Positions 27,644-36,326 of a DNA stretch of 64,000 nucleotides are shown one piece after another (the stretch's first letter is position 1; each line of letters begins with the position of its first letter). Source of the stretch: Bacillus sp. HF117_J1_D (GTDB lineage Bacteria > Bacillota > Bacilli > Bacillales > Bacillaceae_C); contig JAABNQ010000004.1 in the NCBI GenBank assembly GCA_009928435.1, positions 59,606 to 123,605 on the forward strand, written 5' to 3'. A program made the translations under genes and the position numbers. The notes beneath the pieces were generated by a model that saw nothing but the letters and a program-made list of their open reading frames with translations, was not told where the DNA came from and made no database searches.

Positions 27644-28510
27644 TTGGATATTCCCCAGTGGCTGAATATTATTATACGATCAGTTCTATTGGTGATGGTA
27701 TTATTTTTACTCACAAAATGGCTGGGCAAGAAGCAGCTATCGCAATTATCCTTCTTTGAGTATATAGCCGGTATCACAATTGGCAGTATTGCAGCTGAAA
27801 TTTCAACAGGGCTGGAAACAAATTTTTTTCATGGTGTATATAGCATGCTTGTATGGACAGCTATCCCATTCTTTGCAGGTTTACTCGCCATCAAAAGTAA
27901 GAAAGCTAGGGACTTTATTGAAGGTCGCGAAACAGTTGTAATTAAAAATGGAAAAATTCAAGAGGAAAATCTAACAAAGCAGAAGTACACTGTGGATGAG
28001 TTACTTCATCTTTTAAGAAAAAAGAACGCATTTCAAGTTTCGGATGTAGAGTTTGCAGTACTTGAAGCAAATGGGGATTTGAATGTACTGCTTAAAAAAG
28101 AAAAACAGCCAGTGACACCACAGGATTTAGATTTAGATACTGCACCTGTAAAAGTTCCCGAAACAGTCATATTAGAAGGGGAAATGATCGATTCAGGTCT
28201 TGCAGCCTGCGGATTAACAAGAGAATGGCTTGATGTAGAGCTACAAAAACTAGGGATCGTCCTTGATAACGTGTATATTGGACAAGTGGACTCTTATGGA
28301 CAATTAACGGTCGATTTATATGATGATAAGATCAAGCTTCCAAAGCCGCAGGAAAAGCTGATGTTGTTAAGCGCTTTAAAAAAATGTCAGGCAGATCTTG
28401 AAAGTTTTACGCTGGCTACAGAAAATGAATCGGCTAAGCAGATGTACAAAGAACACTCGAAAAAGCTGGCGGAGATTATCAAAAAATCAGAATATCTGCT
28501 TGTAAAGTAA
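27644..28510 (+). CDS. DUF421 (YetF-like) membrane protein with C-terminal DUF1657 domain
   Basis: 288 aa. The N-terminal ~85 residues hold three membrane segments, then the YetF/DUF421 cytoplasmic beta domain follows (KWLGKKQLSQLSFFEYIAG, VIKNGKIQEENLTKQKYT, DELLHLLRKKNAFQVSDVEFAVLEANG). The last ~50 residues (LMLLSALKKCQADLESFTLA, ENESAKQMYKEHSKKLAEII) are a DUF1657 unit, so this is a fusion with the domain encoded alone by the two upstream genes. TTG 27644 follows GGGAGG. DUF421 proteins are encoded in mobile spoVA clusters. The spoVAC/D/E genes themselves are absent here. Confidence 0.83.
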   Translation: MDIPQWLNIIIRSVLLVMVLFLLTKWLGKKQLSQLSFFEYIAGITIGSIAAEISTGLETNFFHGVYSMLVWTAIPFFAGLLAIKSKKARDFIEGRETVVIKNGKIQEENLTKQKYTVDELLHLLRKKNAFQVSDVEFAVLEANGDLNVLLKKEKQPVTPQDLDLDTAPVKVPETVILEGEMIDSGLAACGLTREWLDVELQKLGIVLDNVYIGQVDSYGQLTVDLYDDKIKLPKPQEKLMLLSALKKCQADLESFTLATENESAKQMYKEHSKKLAEIIKKSEYLLVK

Positions 28511-28511
28511 G

Positions 28512-28549
28512 AAGGGGCCATCCGCTATTTGGACGCCCCTTTGATTTTT
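28512..28549 (+). terminator. Terminator of DUF1657-DUF421 operon
   Basis: AAGGGGC (28512-28518) pairs with GCCCCTT (28535-28541), with an inner TCC/GGA pairing, followed by GATTTTT. It overlaps the 3' end of the convergent ABC-F gene. Confidence 0.75.
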
Positions 28550-30167
28550 AAGCATACATTTGTTCAACTTGCTTTTGCAGTTGTTCGCTTTCCAAATATT
28601 CATTGTAAGTCATGTACTTATCAACAATCCCAGAAGGTGTCAGCTCGATAATCCGATTGGCAAGTGTTTCGATGAACTGATGGTCATGCGAAGTGAATAC
28701 CAAGGACCCTTTGAAATTCATCAAACCGTTGTTCAACGCAGTGATAGATTCGAGATCCAGGTGGTTTGTTGGTTCATCCAATAAAAGTACATTGGCACCG
28801 CTCAACATCATTTTTGAGAGCATACAGCGTACTTTTTCCCCTCCAGATAGTACGGAGGCTTTTTTCAATGCTTCTTCCCCAGAGAAGAGCATTCTTCCAA
28901 GAAAACCACGCAAGAAGCTTTCAGTTTCATCCTGCGGCGAATATTGTCTCAGCCATTCAATAAGGCTTAACTCGACGCCTTCAAAAAACTCCGAGTTATC
29001 TTTTGGAAAATACGACTGTGAGGTAGTGACTCCCCATTTATAACTGCCGCTGTCAGGCTCCATTTCTCCGGCGAGTATTTGCAGCAATGTCGTTTTGGCC
29101 ATTTCACTTTTTCCAATCAGTGCCACCTTATCATCTTTGTTCAAGGTAAAGCTGATATTGTCCAAAACTTTTACACCGTCAACCGTTTTTGTAAGATTGC
29201 TCACAGTAAGTAGATCGTTTCCGATTTCTCTTTCCGGTGTAAACGCCACATAGGGATAGCGTCTGGAAGATGGTTTTATATCATCAAGGGTAATCTTATC
29301 CAGAAGCTTTTTCCTGGACGTCGCTTGTTTGGACTTGGAAGCATTCGCGCTGAATCGAGCAATAAATGTTTGCAGCTCTTTGATTTTTTCTTCCTTCTTT
29401 TTATTGGCATCCTGAGCCATTTTTTGTGCCAATTGGCTCGATTCATACCAAAAGTCATAGTTTCCGACATATATTTGGATATTGCTGAAATCCAGGTCTG
29501 CAATATGAGTACACACTTTGTTCAGGAAGTGTCTGTCATGGGACACAACGATTACAGTATTCTCGAAATTGATCAAGAACTCTTCCAGCCATTGAATAGC
29601 TTTAATATCGAGATGGTTTGTCGGCTCGTCAAGCAGCAAAATATCCGGCTTTCCAAAGAGAGCTTGCGCAAGGAGAACTTTGACTTTTTCGCTCCCGGAC
29701 AGTTCAGCCATCTTCTTGTTATGGAGATCTTCGTCAATACCAAGACCTTTTAAGAGAATTGCAGCCTCCGATTCTGCTTCCCAACCGTTCAATTCGGCAA
29801 ATTCACCTTCGAGCTCCGCTGCACGCATGCCATCCTCTTCGGTAAAGTCTGCTTTCATATAGATAGCGGCTTTCTCCTGCATGATCTCATACAGGCGAGA
29901 ATGTCCCATCATGATCACTTGCAGGACTTCAACTTCTTCATATTGAAAGTGATCTTGTTTTAAAACAGCAAGCCGGTCATCTGGAGAAATGGATACAGTG
30001 CCTGTTTGTGCTTCGATTTCACCAGAAAGAATCTTAAGAAACGTAGATTTCCCAGCGCCGTTCGCACCAATTAACCCGTAACAGTTACCAGGTGTGAATT
30101 TAATGTTTATATTTTCAAACAGTTTTCGGTCTCCAAAACGTAGACCAACATTATTTACAGTAATCAA
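28548..30167 (-). CDS. ykpA: ABC-F family ATPase (YkpA/YbiT-like)
   Basis: 539-aa cytoplasmic ABC-F protein, two ABC domains without membrane segments, a translation-associated factor acting on the ribosome. Domain 1 has Walker A GANGAGKST near residue 36 and signature LSGSEKVKVLLAQAL, followed by LLLDEPTNHLD. The interdomain linker is helical and Lys/Glu-rich. Domain 2 has signature LSGGEKVRCMLSKMML and LLLDEPTNHLD, but its P-loop is degenerate (IGKSEMAKTT), as in B. subtilis YkpA. TTG 30167 gives MITVNNVGLRF, which aligns with YkpA. The ATG at 30176 lies only two bases from the GGAGG site. Confidence 0.92.
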   Translation of the reverse strand: MITVNNVGLRFGDRKLFENINIKFTPGNCYGLIGANGAGKSTFLKILSGEIEAQTGTVSISPDDRLAVLKQDHFQYEEVEVLQVIMMGHSRLYEIMQEKAAIYMKADFTEEDGMRAAELEGEFAELNGWEAESEAAILLKGLGIDEDLHNKKMAELSGSEKVKVLLAQALFGKPDILLLDEPTNHLDIKAIQWLEEFLINFENTVIVVSHDRHFLNKVCTHIADLDFSNIQIYVGNYDFWYESSQLAQKMAQDANKKKEEKIKELQTFIARFSANASKSKQATSRKKLLDKITLDDIKPSSRRYPYVAFTPEREIGNDLLTVSNLTKTVDGVKVLDNISFTLNKDDKVALIGKSEMAKTTLLQILAGEMEPDSGSYKWGVTTSQSYFPKDNSEFFEGVELSLIEWLRQYSPQDETESFLRGFLGRMLFSGEEALKKASVLSGGEKVRCMLSKMMLSGANVLLLDEPTNHLDLESITALNNGLMNFKGSLVFTSHDHQFIETLANRIIELTPSGIVDKYMTYNEYLESEQLQKQVEQMYA

Positions 30168-30313
30168 ATTTATCATAACCTCCAAAAGAAATTCCTGTTT
30201 ATTATAACATTTTTCACCATTGGTGGGGAAATAGCTTCTACTCCTTGTTTTGTAATTTGGCTTTTGCCGCATATAATAGATGTATTATATTGTTCATAAA
30301 TGAGGGTCGCTAA

Positions 30314-31012
30314 ATGAGGAAGCAAGCTATATTAATTGTCGAAGATGAAGAAAAAATTGCAAGGGTGCTTGAGCTTGAGCTGTCTTTTGAAGGGTATCAT
30401 ACCGAGAAAGCCTTTACCGGGGCGGATGGTCTGAAGAAGTTCCGTGATCAAACATGGGATCTTGTCCTATTGGATATTATGCTACCAGAAATGAGTGGTA
30501 TTGAGGTATTAAGGAGAATAAGGTCTGAGGACAACCATACGCCGGTTATATTATTGACTGCAAAGGGCTCTGTTGAAGATAAGGTTTCAGGACTGGATCT
30601 GGGTGCCAATGACTATATTACAAAGCCATTTCAAATGGAAGAGCTTTTGGCAAGGGTTCGTGCAGCTTTAAGATTAAGCCGGGGTCAGACCCCTGATATT
30701 GTAGACGAAGGCTGGATACAAATAGGAGATTTAAGGTTAAATACTTTATCTAGAGAGGTAAAGAGAGAAAAGGACGATATTGAACTCACTCAAAGAGAAT
30801 TTGATTTGCTCGCCTATTTGATGGAACACGCTCACCAAGTCTTAAACAGGGAACAGATTCTTAGTGGGGTTTGGGGATATGAGTATTATGGCGATACAAA
30901 TATCGTAGATGTGTATATACGCTATTTAAGAAATAAGATGGATAAAAAATACGATAGACAGCTAATCCATACTGTGCGTGGAGTCGGCTATGTTTTAAAG
31001 GAAAGCCAATGA
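30314..31012 (+). CDS. ykoG: OmpR-family response regulator (YkoG-like)
   Basis: 232-aa response regulator. The receiver domain (about 5-118) has the acidic pocket VEDEEKIA, the phospho-acceptor Asp in DLVLLDIMLPEMSG near residue 53, and the Lys in ITKPFQMEELLARV. A winged-helix OmpR/PhoB DNA-binding domain covers about 135-230 (ELTQREFDLLAYLMEH, VDVYIRYLRNKMD, IHTVRGVGYVLKE). It is followed with a 4-bp overlap by its sensor kinase and then two PepSY-domain proteins, the same arrangement as B. subtilis ykoG-ykoH-ykoI/J. Confidence 0.9.
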   Translation: MRKQAILIVEDEEKIARVLELELSFEGYHTEKAFTGADGLKKFRDQTWDLVLLDIMLPEMSGIEVLRRIRSEDNHTPVILLTAKGSVEDKVSGLDLGANDYITKPFQMEELLARVRAALRLSRGQTPDIVDEGWIQIGDLRLNTLSREVKREKDDIELTQREFDLLAYLMEHAHQVLNREQILSGVWGYEYYGDTNIVDVYIRYLRNKMDKKYDRQLIHTVRGVGYVLKESQ

Positions 31013-32388
31013 AACTTCAAACAAAAATTAATCTATACTCGGCTGTCATGTTCATTGTTCTCCTCCTAATTATTAATACGGCTATTTATTTTACTTTCAG
31101 TCGAATGATGTTTGATAGTGAGCTAAAAAGGGTGACGGGGGAAGTAAAGCAAACAGTACCTGGAATCAGTCAGGCAAAGGCTAGCATTCCTATTAAAGAT
31201 TTACTCAGAGCTCATATGCCAGTCAATAGCATGCTTCAAATTGTGAATGCAGATGGAACCCCGGGTCCGGCAGTTACTTCTACTGGACAAGAAATGCTGA
31301 GAGAGGCACCAGTGACCTTTACAAATAAAGAGCAAAAGAAAATCGTTGAATATGCCAATATTCCTTATGCTTTCGTTTCAATACCGATTATTTGGAATGA
31401 CGGAGAGGTTGCAGAGCTTCAATTAACTCAAAGCTTGGAGTCAACTGCTAATAATTTGACCATTTTAAAATTTGTTTTGAGTGCAATCACGATCCTTGCG
31501 TCTATACCAGTCTTTTTTTCGGCACGTTTGTTGAGTAATTTTATTGTTTCGCCTATTAAATCGCTAATAAAGACAATGAAAGAAGTTCAAGAAAGCGGGC
31601 ATTATAAACGGATTGAACTGCGAAGGCAGTCTAAGGACGAGTTATATCAACTGGGAGAAACTTTTAATAACATGATTGGCCAACTTGAGCTCAATCATGA
31701 GAAACAAGAGCAATTTATATCTAATGCATCTCACGAATTAAAAACCCCCCTTACTGTCATTGAAGCATATGCGAACCTTTTAAAGAGAAGGGGAAAAGAA
31801 GCTCCAGAATTATTCGATGAATCTGTAGAAGCGATTCAAATGGAATCACACAGGATGAAGGATTTGATAGAACAGTTTCTATTACTGGCAAAACATGATG
31901 AACAATGGAAGGTTGAACAGAAGGAAATTCAGTTAAGCAGCTTCATCGAAGAGTCAATCAGATCTTTTAGAGCTGCCTTTAAACGAGAAATACAGCTGAA
32001 AACAATGGAAGATATTACAATCAAAACAGACTCACAGAAATTGAAACAAATATTTTACATTCTGATGGACAATGCACAAAAATACAGCGATGCGCCGATT
32101 CAAGTGAATATTAGGATGATGAATCAAAAAGCACTTGTCGAAATTATTGATCAAGGCATAGGGATTCCTAAAGAAGAACTAGAGAAAGTATTTGACCGGT
32201 TTTATCGGGTGGAAGAGTCACGCTCGAGAAAGTCCGGGGGCTTTGGTTTGGGTCTGTCGCTCGCTAAAGAACTGGCAGATGTCATTCATGCTGAGATTAA
32301 TCTAATCAGCAAAGAAGGCTCCGGGACGACAGCACAATTAAAAATTGAAACTGGTCTCTCATCAAATTCTCATAATGAATCTGTATAA
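31009..32388 (+). CDS. ykoH: Sensor histidine kinase (YkoH-like)
   Basis: 459-aa membrane sensor kinase. TM1 covers about residues 9-30, an extracellular sensor loop about 31-158, TM2 about 159-180, and HAMP about 180-235. HisKA has the phospho-accepting His in SNASHELKTPLTVIEAY near residue 243. The HATPase domain has N box MDNAQKY, G1 IDQGIGIP and G2 GGFGLGLSLAKEL. Phosphorylates the regulator encoded just upstream. The signal is unknown. The adjacent PepSY proteins suggest an extracytoplasmic metal or envelope-stress input. Confidence 0.9.
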   Translation: MKLQTKINLYSAVMFIVLLLIINTAIYFTFSRMMFDSELKRVTGEVKQTVPGISQAKASIPIKDLLRAHMPVNSMLQIVNADGTPGPAVTSTGQEMLREAPVTFTNKEQKKIVEYANIPYAFVSIPIIWNDGEVAELQLTQSLESTANNLTILKFVLSAITILASIPVFFSARLLSNFIVSPIKSLIKTMKEVQESGHYKRIELRRQSKDELYQLGETFNNMIGQLELNHEKQEQFISNASHELKTPLTVIEAYANLLKRRGKEAPELFDESVEAIQMESHRMKDLIEQFLLLAKHDEQWKVEQKEIQLSSFIEESIRSFRAAFKREIQLKTMEDITIKTDSQKLKQIFYILMDNAQKYSDAPIQVNIRMMNQKALVEIIDQGIGIPKEELEKVFDRFYRVEESRSRKSGGFGLGLSLAKELADVIHAEINLISKEGSGTTAQLKIETGLSSNSHNESV

Positions 32389-33116
32389 TGAGTATAAAAA
32401 CTTACGGGGCGAAGACAATGATTAGAATTTCCAAAAAACGGGTCGTACTTATTATTTTAGCAGCAGGAGTTATCATTACTCTAGGATGGCAATTATCGCT
32501 GTTAATGGTTTCAGCAAGCCCTTTGACAGAGACTGATGCAAGGAAACTGGTGAAGGAAATGTATGGAGGAGAAATTGAAACAGTAAAAAAAACCAATGCA
32601 GCCTTCTATGTTACGCTACAATCGGAAAACAGACATTATAATGTGACTGTCGATGAAAAAAGTGGAGAAATACTCAAGGTAGAGAAAAAGGAACATAAAC
32701 AAAAGGAACAGCAATTGACAGAAACTGAAATTAAACGGCTGATTCAGCAAAGCTATCCAGGTAAAATTGAGCAATTGGAAAAGAAGTTAGAAGACAATGA
32801 GCATTTTTATTTTGCTGTTGTCAGAAAGGATTCTGTTGAAACACAATTAAAGATCCATCCTTTATCCGGTAAAATTGTAGAGTCTAGCAACAAGAAAGTC
32901 GACATTCAGGAAGATTCTGTACACGGGATTACAGAGCAGGAAGCGAGAAAAATAGCTTTGAAACAAATAAATGGAGTCGTCGATGATGTAGATATAGAAG
33001 TATCAGATGGGTTGAACTACTATCTTGTGGAAGTGGAACGAGATAAAGAAAAGGAGGCTATAGTTCAAATCAATGCGATTACGGGTGAAGTCCTGTCTAT
33101 TACCTGGGATGATTAA
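32388..33116 (+). CDS. PepSY-domain membrane protein (YkoJ/YkoI-like)
   Basis: 242 aa from ATG 32388, which overlaps the kinase stop by one base (TAATG). An alternative ATG at 32421 behind GGGGCGAAG would give a 231-aa protein with its membrane anchor at the very N-terminus (RVVLIILAAGVIITLGW). Outside are three PepSY-type repeats, each ending in a turn such as DEKSGEILKVEK, HPLSGKIVES or NAITGEVLSITW. PepSY domains are thought to bind peptides or protease propeptides. Here the protein probably acts as an accessory to the YkoG/H system. Confidence 0.8.
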   Translation: MSIKTYGAKTMIRISKKRVVLIILAAGVIITLGWQLSLLMVSASPLTETDARKLVKEMYGGEIETVKKTNAAFYVTLQSENRHYNVTVDEKSGEILKVEKKEHKQKEQQLTETEIKRLIQQSYPGKIEQLEKKLEDNEHFYFAVVRKDSVETQLKIHPLSGKIVESSNKKVDIQEDSVHGITEQEARKIALKQINGVVDDVDIEVSDGLNYYLVEVERDKEKEAIVQINAITGEVLSITWDD

Positions 33117-33130
33117 TCAATCGTATATCT

Positions 33131-33199
33131 TTTTCTCATCGTTTTCTCATTTTCTTATAAGGATGTCCTCATTTTCAGAGGTTAACATGAAATTAACAT
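33131..33199 (+). promoter_or_regulatory. Two 11-bp-period direct repeats, candidate response-regulator sites
   Basis: TTTTCTCAT occurs at 33131-33139 and 33142-33150, and TTAACAT at 33182-33188 and 33193-33199, each pair 11 bp apart. Direct repeats with ~11 bp period are how OmpR-family dimers bind, and TTAACA-N5-TTAACA resembles PhoP boxes. They lie just before the secreted PepSY gene. Binding is inferred. Confidence 0.5.
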
Positions 33200-33220
33200 T
33201 CATTAAGGAGGAATAAAACA

Positions 33221-33760
33221 ATGATGAAAAGAAAACTATTGGTTGGAAGTATCGCAGGGTTACTCGTATTAGGCGGTGCAATTGGAGCTGGAGCAGCCTC
33301 CAATACTCAGGATGTTGGTAGTAAAGGAAAACCTGCTGATTTGATTTCAACAAGGAAAGCCGAAGAAATTGCGATTGAAGAAGTCGGGGGCAAACTGAAA
33401 AGTATAGAGCTTGAGAGAGAAGACGGACATTTCGTGTATGATATTGAATTAATGCGAGAAGACAATCAGAAAATCGATTTGGAAATCAATGCTGGATCTG
33501 GAAAAATCATTAAGGTTGACAGAAAAGATGGTCATGATGACGATAATCGCTCAAGCAAAAACAAAGAGGCAACCATTTCTCTGGACGATGCAATTTCAGC
33601 AGCTACCAAAGACACACCAGGAAAAGTAAAAGAAGCGGAATTGGACGATGATGGTTATTACGAAATTGAATTAGTAGTTGGGGTAAATGATGTTGAAATG
33701 AAGATTGATTCAAATAGCGGAAAAATCATCGAAAAAGAAACAGACACTGATAATGATTAA
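33221..33760 (+). CDS. ykoI: Secreted PepSY-domain protein (YkoI-like)
   Basis: 179 aa. N-terminal signal peptide or anchor (KRKLLVGSIAGLLVLGGAIG, cleavage likely after AGA), followed by two PepSY domains (about 40-108 and 118-178) with the typical NAGSGKIIKVDRKDG and DSNSGKIIEKET endings. Strongly acidic, with an Asp-rich linker (DGHDDDNRSS). It has its own upstream region with direct repeats that may bind the adjacent response regulator, so it is probably a target gene of YkoG. AAGGAGG precedes the ATG. Confidence 0.83.
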   Translation: MMKRKLLVGSIAGLLVLGGAIGAGAASNTQDVGSKGKPADLISTRKAEEIAIEEVGGKLKSIELEREDGHFVYDIELMREDNQKIDLEINAGSGKIIKVDRKDGHDDDNRSSKNKEATISLDDAISAATKDTPGKVKEAELDDDGYYEIELVVGVNDVEMKIDSNSGKIIEKETDTDND

Positions 33761-33774
33761 TTAGAGTCTGATTC

Positions 33775-33816
33775 AAGTCAAGGCGAAGCTGCTCAGGTTT
33801 CGCTTTGACTTTTTTA
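33775..33816 (+). terminator. Terminator of PepSY gene
   Basis: AGTCAAGGCGAA pairs with TTTCGCTTTGACT, followed by six T. Confidence 0.75.
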
Positions 33817-33861
33817 AGGTAAGAAAACATAAAATCTGACTAAGTTTTCTTTTTGACAAGT
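33811..33861 (+). repeat. Dispersed ~50-bp repeat R3, copy 1
   Basis: TTTTTAAGGTAAGAAAACAT ... GTTTTCTTTTTGACAAGT is closely matched at 54187-54238. It sits directly before the R2 units. Confidence 0.65.
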
Positions 33862-33879
33862 ATGCGTTATGTCTAGCTT

Positions 33880-33995
33880 CGACGTACAGGAAGTACTAGT
33901 GCAGGCGAAGCGACAGGACGTCGCTGCCTGAGCCTGCCGAAGTACAGGAAGTACTAGTGCAAGCGAAGCGGGGTGTAGCGGTCTGAGGCGGCGAG
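33880..33995 (+). repeat. Tandem 58-bp repeat R2, two units
   Basis: CGACGTACAGGAAGTACTAG begins unit 1 at 33880 and CGAAGTACAGGAAGTACTAG begins unit 2 at 33938, exactly 58 bp later. Each continues with TGCA(G/A)GCGAAGCG. GC-rich compared with flanks. Related single copies lie near 36676, 44480 and 46214. Confidence 0.85.
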
Positions 33996-34221
33996 GCGCC
34001 ATCGGCACAAGGATCAAGTCAAATGGCTGTGGTGGCAGAAGAATGTACTTAGTAAAATTTACTTCTAAAGATATTTCGTTTTTTTCATACAAAAATGGCG
34101 ATAACGTAAAGAGAATATGATCATTTGTCGAGACTCCCCGAAGAATCACTTTCACCGTTCATTTTTTTTATTCCATAAATGGGGTATAATAGTAAGGATA
34201 ACAAGAAAGGGGATCTTATTC

Positions 34222-34404
34222 ATGGCTTATAGAAGAGGGCCTCAGGAGCCTGTTCCTGAAGAGGAAACAATTGTTTGGTCATGTACGAATGAACAATGTT
34301 CTTGTTGGATGAGGGATGCCTTTTCTACAGATAATAAAACAATCTGCCCGATTTGCAAATCGGAAATGGCACAAGAAACTAGAGTTTTGCCAGTTATCTC
34401 GTAA
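34222..34404 (+). CDS. ydjO: Cold-inducible protein YdjO-like
   Basis: 60-aa cytoplasmic zinc-ribbon-like protein with two Cys pairs (SCTNEQCSCW and CPICKSEM), the pattern of the cold-inducible YdjO family. ATG 34222 follows AAAGGGGATC. A longer frame upstream has no ribosome site. The function is unknown, and induction by cold is known only for the family. A TATAAT box at about 34186 and a strong downstream terminator frame it as a single-gene unit. Confidence 0.83.
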   Translation: MAYRRGPQEPVPEEETIVWSCTNEQCSCWMRDAFSTDNKTICPICKSEMAQETRVLPVIS

Positions 34405-34416
34405 TAATTTAACGCA

Positions 34417-34450
34417 GCCGTTCCGCGGACCCCGCCGGAACGGCCTTTTT
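34417..34450 (+). terminator. Terminator of ydjO
   Basis: GCCGTTCCG / CGGAACGGC perfect 9-bp stem followed by TTTTT. Confidence 0.9.
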
Positions 34451-34628
34451 AATTTCATTTAGCAGAAGTGTCCTACTTCTGTAAAGAGGTAAGATAGGCA
34501 TATTGGTGTTCCATTGAGCCACGGCTCAATTAAATTAAAAGGTGATGATAATTGTAAATTTCCGCACATTTTTTTGCCAAATTGGGAAAACTGAAAGATA
34601 TGAAAGGCTTAATAAGGAGGAAACATCC

Positions 34629-36191
34629 ATGACTAGTGAACGTGCCAACAACAATTCCCTGCCTAACGATCCAAAATCATATTGGATCGATTCAGCAGAG
34701 CTTCCAGTTTTTCCAGCGCTTGAAAATGACATCGAAACAGAGGTCGCCATTGTTGGGGGAGGAATTTCTGGCATTACAACTGCATTTTTGCTAGCAAAGG
34801 AAGGCTTGAAGGTAACGCTCTTGGAGTCAACACGGTTATTAAATGGTACAACTGGACACACGACAGCAAAGGTAACAGCACAGCACGGCCTTATATACGA
34901 TGAATTGATCGGACATTTTGGGGTGGATATTGCCAAGCTGTATTATGCAGCAAACGAGGATGCAGCCCATTTTATAGAGAACCTCATCGAAAAACATGGT
35001 ATCGAATGTGATTATCAAAAGGAGAGCGCGTTTATCTACTCCACCTCTGAAAGTGACAGACAGAGTCTTGAAAATGAAGCGAAAGCCTATAGAGAAATCG
35101 GAATTGATGGAGGATTCATTGATCATATAGCGTTGCCAATTTCAACCATTGGTGCAGTGGAGATGAAAAACCAGGCACAGTTTCATCCGCTGAAATATTT
35201 GGCACATCTGGTAAAGGAAATAACCGAACATGGTGTTCAGATTTTTGAAGAAACTACGGCTATCAATATGGAGCATGGGGAACCGGCAATCATTCATACG
35301 AGAAATGGCATAAAAGTAAAGGCGAAGTATGTTGTTTCGGCATCTCATTTTCCGTTCCATGATGGTAAGGGATACTTTGCACGTCTGTACCCAAAGCGTT
35401 CCTATGTAATCGCTGTTAAACCCGAGAAAAGCTTTCCGGACGGCATGTATATTTCGTCGAGCAAGCCTACTCGGTCATTTAGGAGTGTAAAAATTAACGG
35501 GGAAGACATGCTACTCGTCATTGGAGACAGCCATAAAACGGGTCAGGGTGTTCCCGAAATAGAACATTATGAGGCGCTGGAAAAAGAGGCTGTGAAAACT
35601 TTTGGTGCACAACAAGTTTTATACAGATGGTCAGCGCAGGATTTGGTGACACCTGATAAGGTGCCCTATATTGGGCGCATTTCGGAAAGTCACGATAATG
35701 TCTTCGTTGCAACCGGATTTAGAAAATGGGGCATGGCACACGGGACATTATCTGGAATGTTGATCAGTGACTTGATTTTGGGCAGGGACAACCCGTATGA
35801 AAAGCTTTATGCTCCTTCCAGATTTCCATTGGATCCCAGCATGAAAACATTTGTGAAAGAAAATATGAATGTCGCAGCTCATTTAATAGGAGGAAAACTT
35901 GATCGTCCTGATAAAGAGATGAAAGACATTCAGGATAATGAAGGTGCGGTGATTACCATCAAAGGGAAGAGAGCCGGGGCGTATAAGGATAACAGCGGGG
36001 AACTGTTTGTAGTAGATACGACCTGCACTCATATGGGATGTGAGGTCAATTGGAACAGCGGCGATAAAACTTGGGACTGCCCTTGTCATGGATCCAGATT
36101 TTCTTATGAAGGTGAAGTGATTGAAGGTCCAGCGGAGGAGCCATTGAAGAGGATTGACCCCGAAAAGATTGATTATTCGACTTCAACATAA
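34629..36191 (+). CDS. FAD-dependent oxidoreductase with C-terminal Rieske domain (YhfW-like)
   Basis: 520-aa fusion. An N-terminal DAO-type FAD domain (residues ~35-400) with the dinucleotide motif AIVGGGISGITTAFLLAKEG is followed by a Rieske 2Fe-2S domain (about 430-515). The Rieske ligands are seen as CTHMGC and CPCHGS. Such proteins occur widely in Bacillus (YhfW). They are predicted to oxidise an amine or small molecule and pass electrons through the Rieske cluster, but the substrate is unknown. ATG 34629 has AAGGAGGAAAC upstream. The frame continues 29 codons further 5', but that part is not conserved-looking. Confidence 0.9.
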   Translation: MTSERANNNSLPNDPKSYWIDSAELPVFPALENDIETEVAIVGGGISGITTAFLLAKEGLKVTLLESTRLLNGTTGHTTAKVTAQHGLIYDELIGHFGVDIAKLYYAANEDAAHFIENLIEKHGIECDYQKESAFIYSTSESDRQSLENEAKAYREIGIDGGFIDHIALPISTIGAVEMKNQAQFHPLKYLAHLVKEITEHGVQIFEETTAINMEHGEPAIIHTRNGIKVKAKYVVSASHFPFHDGKGYFARLYPKRSYVIAVKPEKSFPDGMYISSSKPTRSFRSVKINGEDMLLVIGDSHKTGQGVPEIEHYEALEKEAVKTFGAQQVLYRWSAQDLVTPDKVPYIGRISESHDNVFVATGFRKWGMAHGTLSGMLISDLILGRDNPYEKLYAPSRFPLDPSMKTFVKENMNVAAHLIGGKLDRPDKEMKDIQDNEGAVITIKGKRAGAYKDNSGELFVVDTTCTHMGCEVNWNSGDKTWDCPCHGSRFSYEGEVIEGPAEEPLKRIDPEKIDYSTST

Positions 36192-36326
36192 GCTGGAACT
36201 TTCTTCTTGGTGTTAGTCAGCTTTTGTTCATTTTGCTGAATAAGAAGTAAAATCGGGACTCACAATAAGAACAGTTCAAAGAAGGACTTTGAACAAATAT
36301 AAGTGGGATAAACAGGAGGCTGTATC

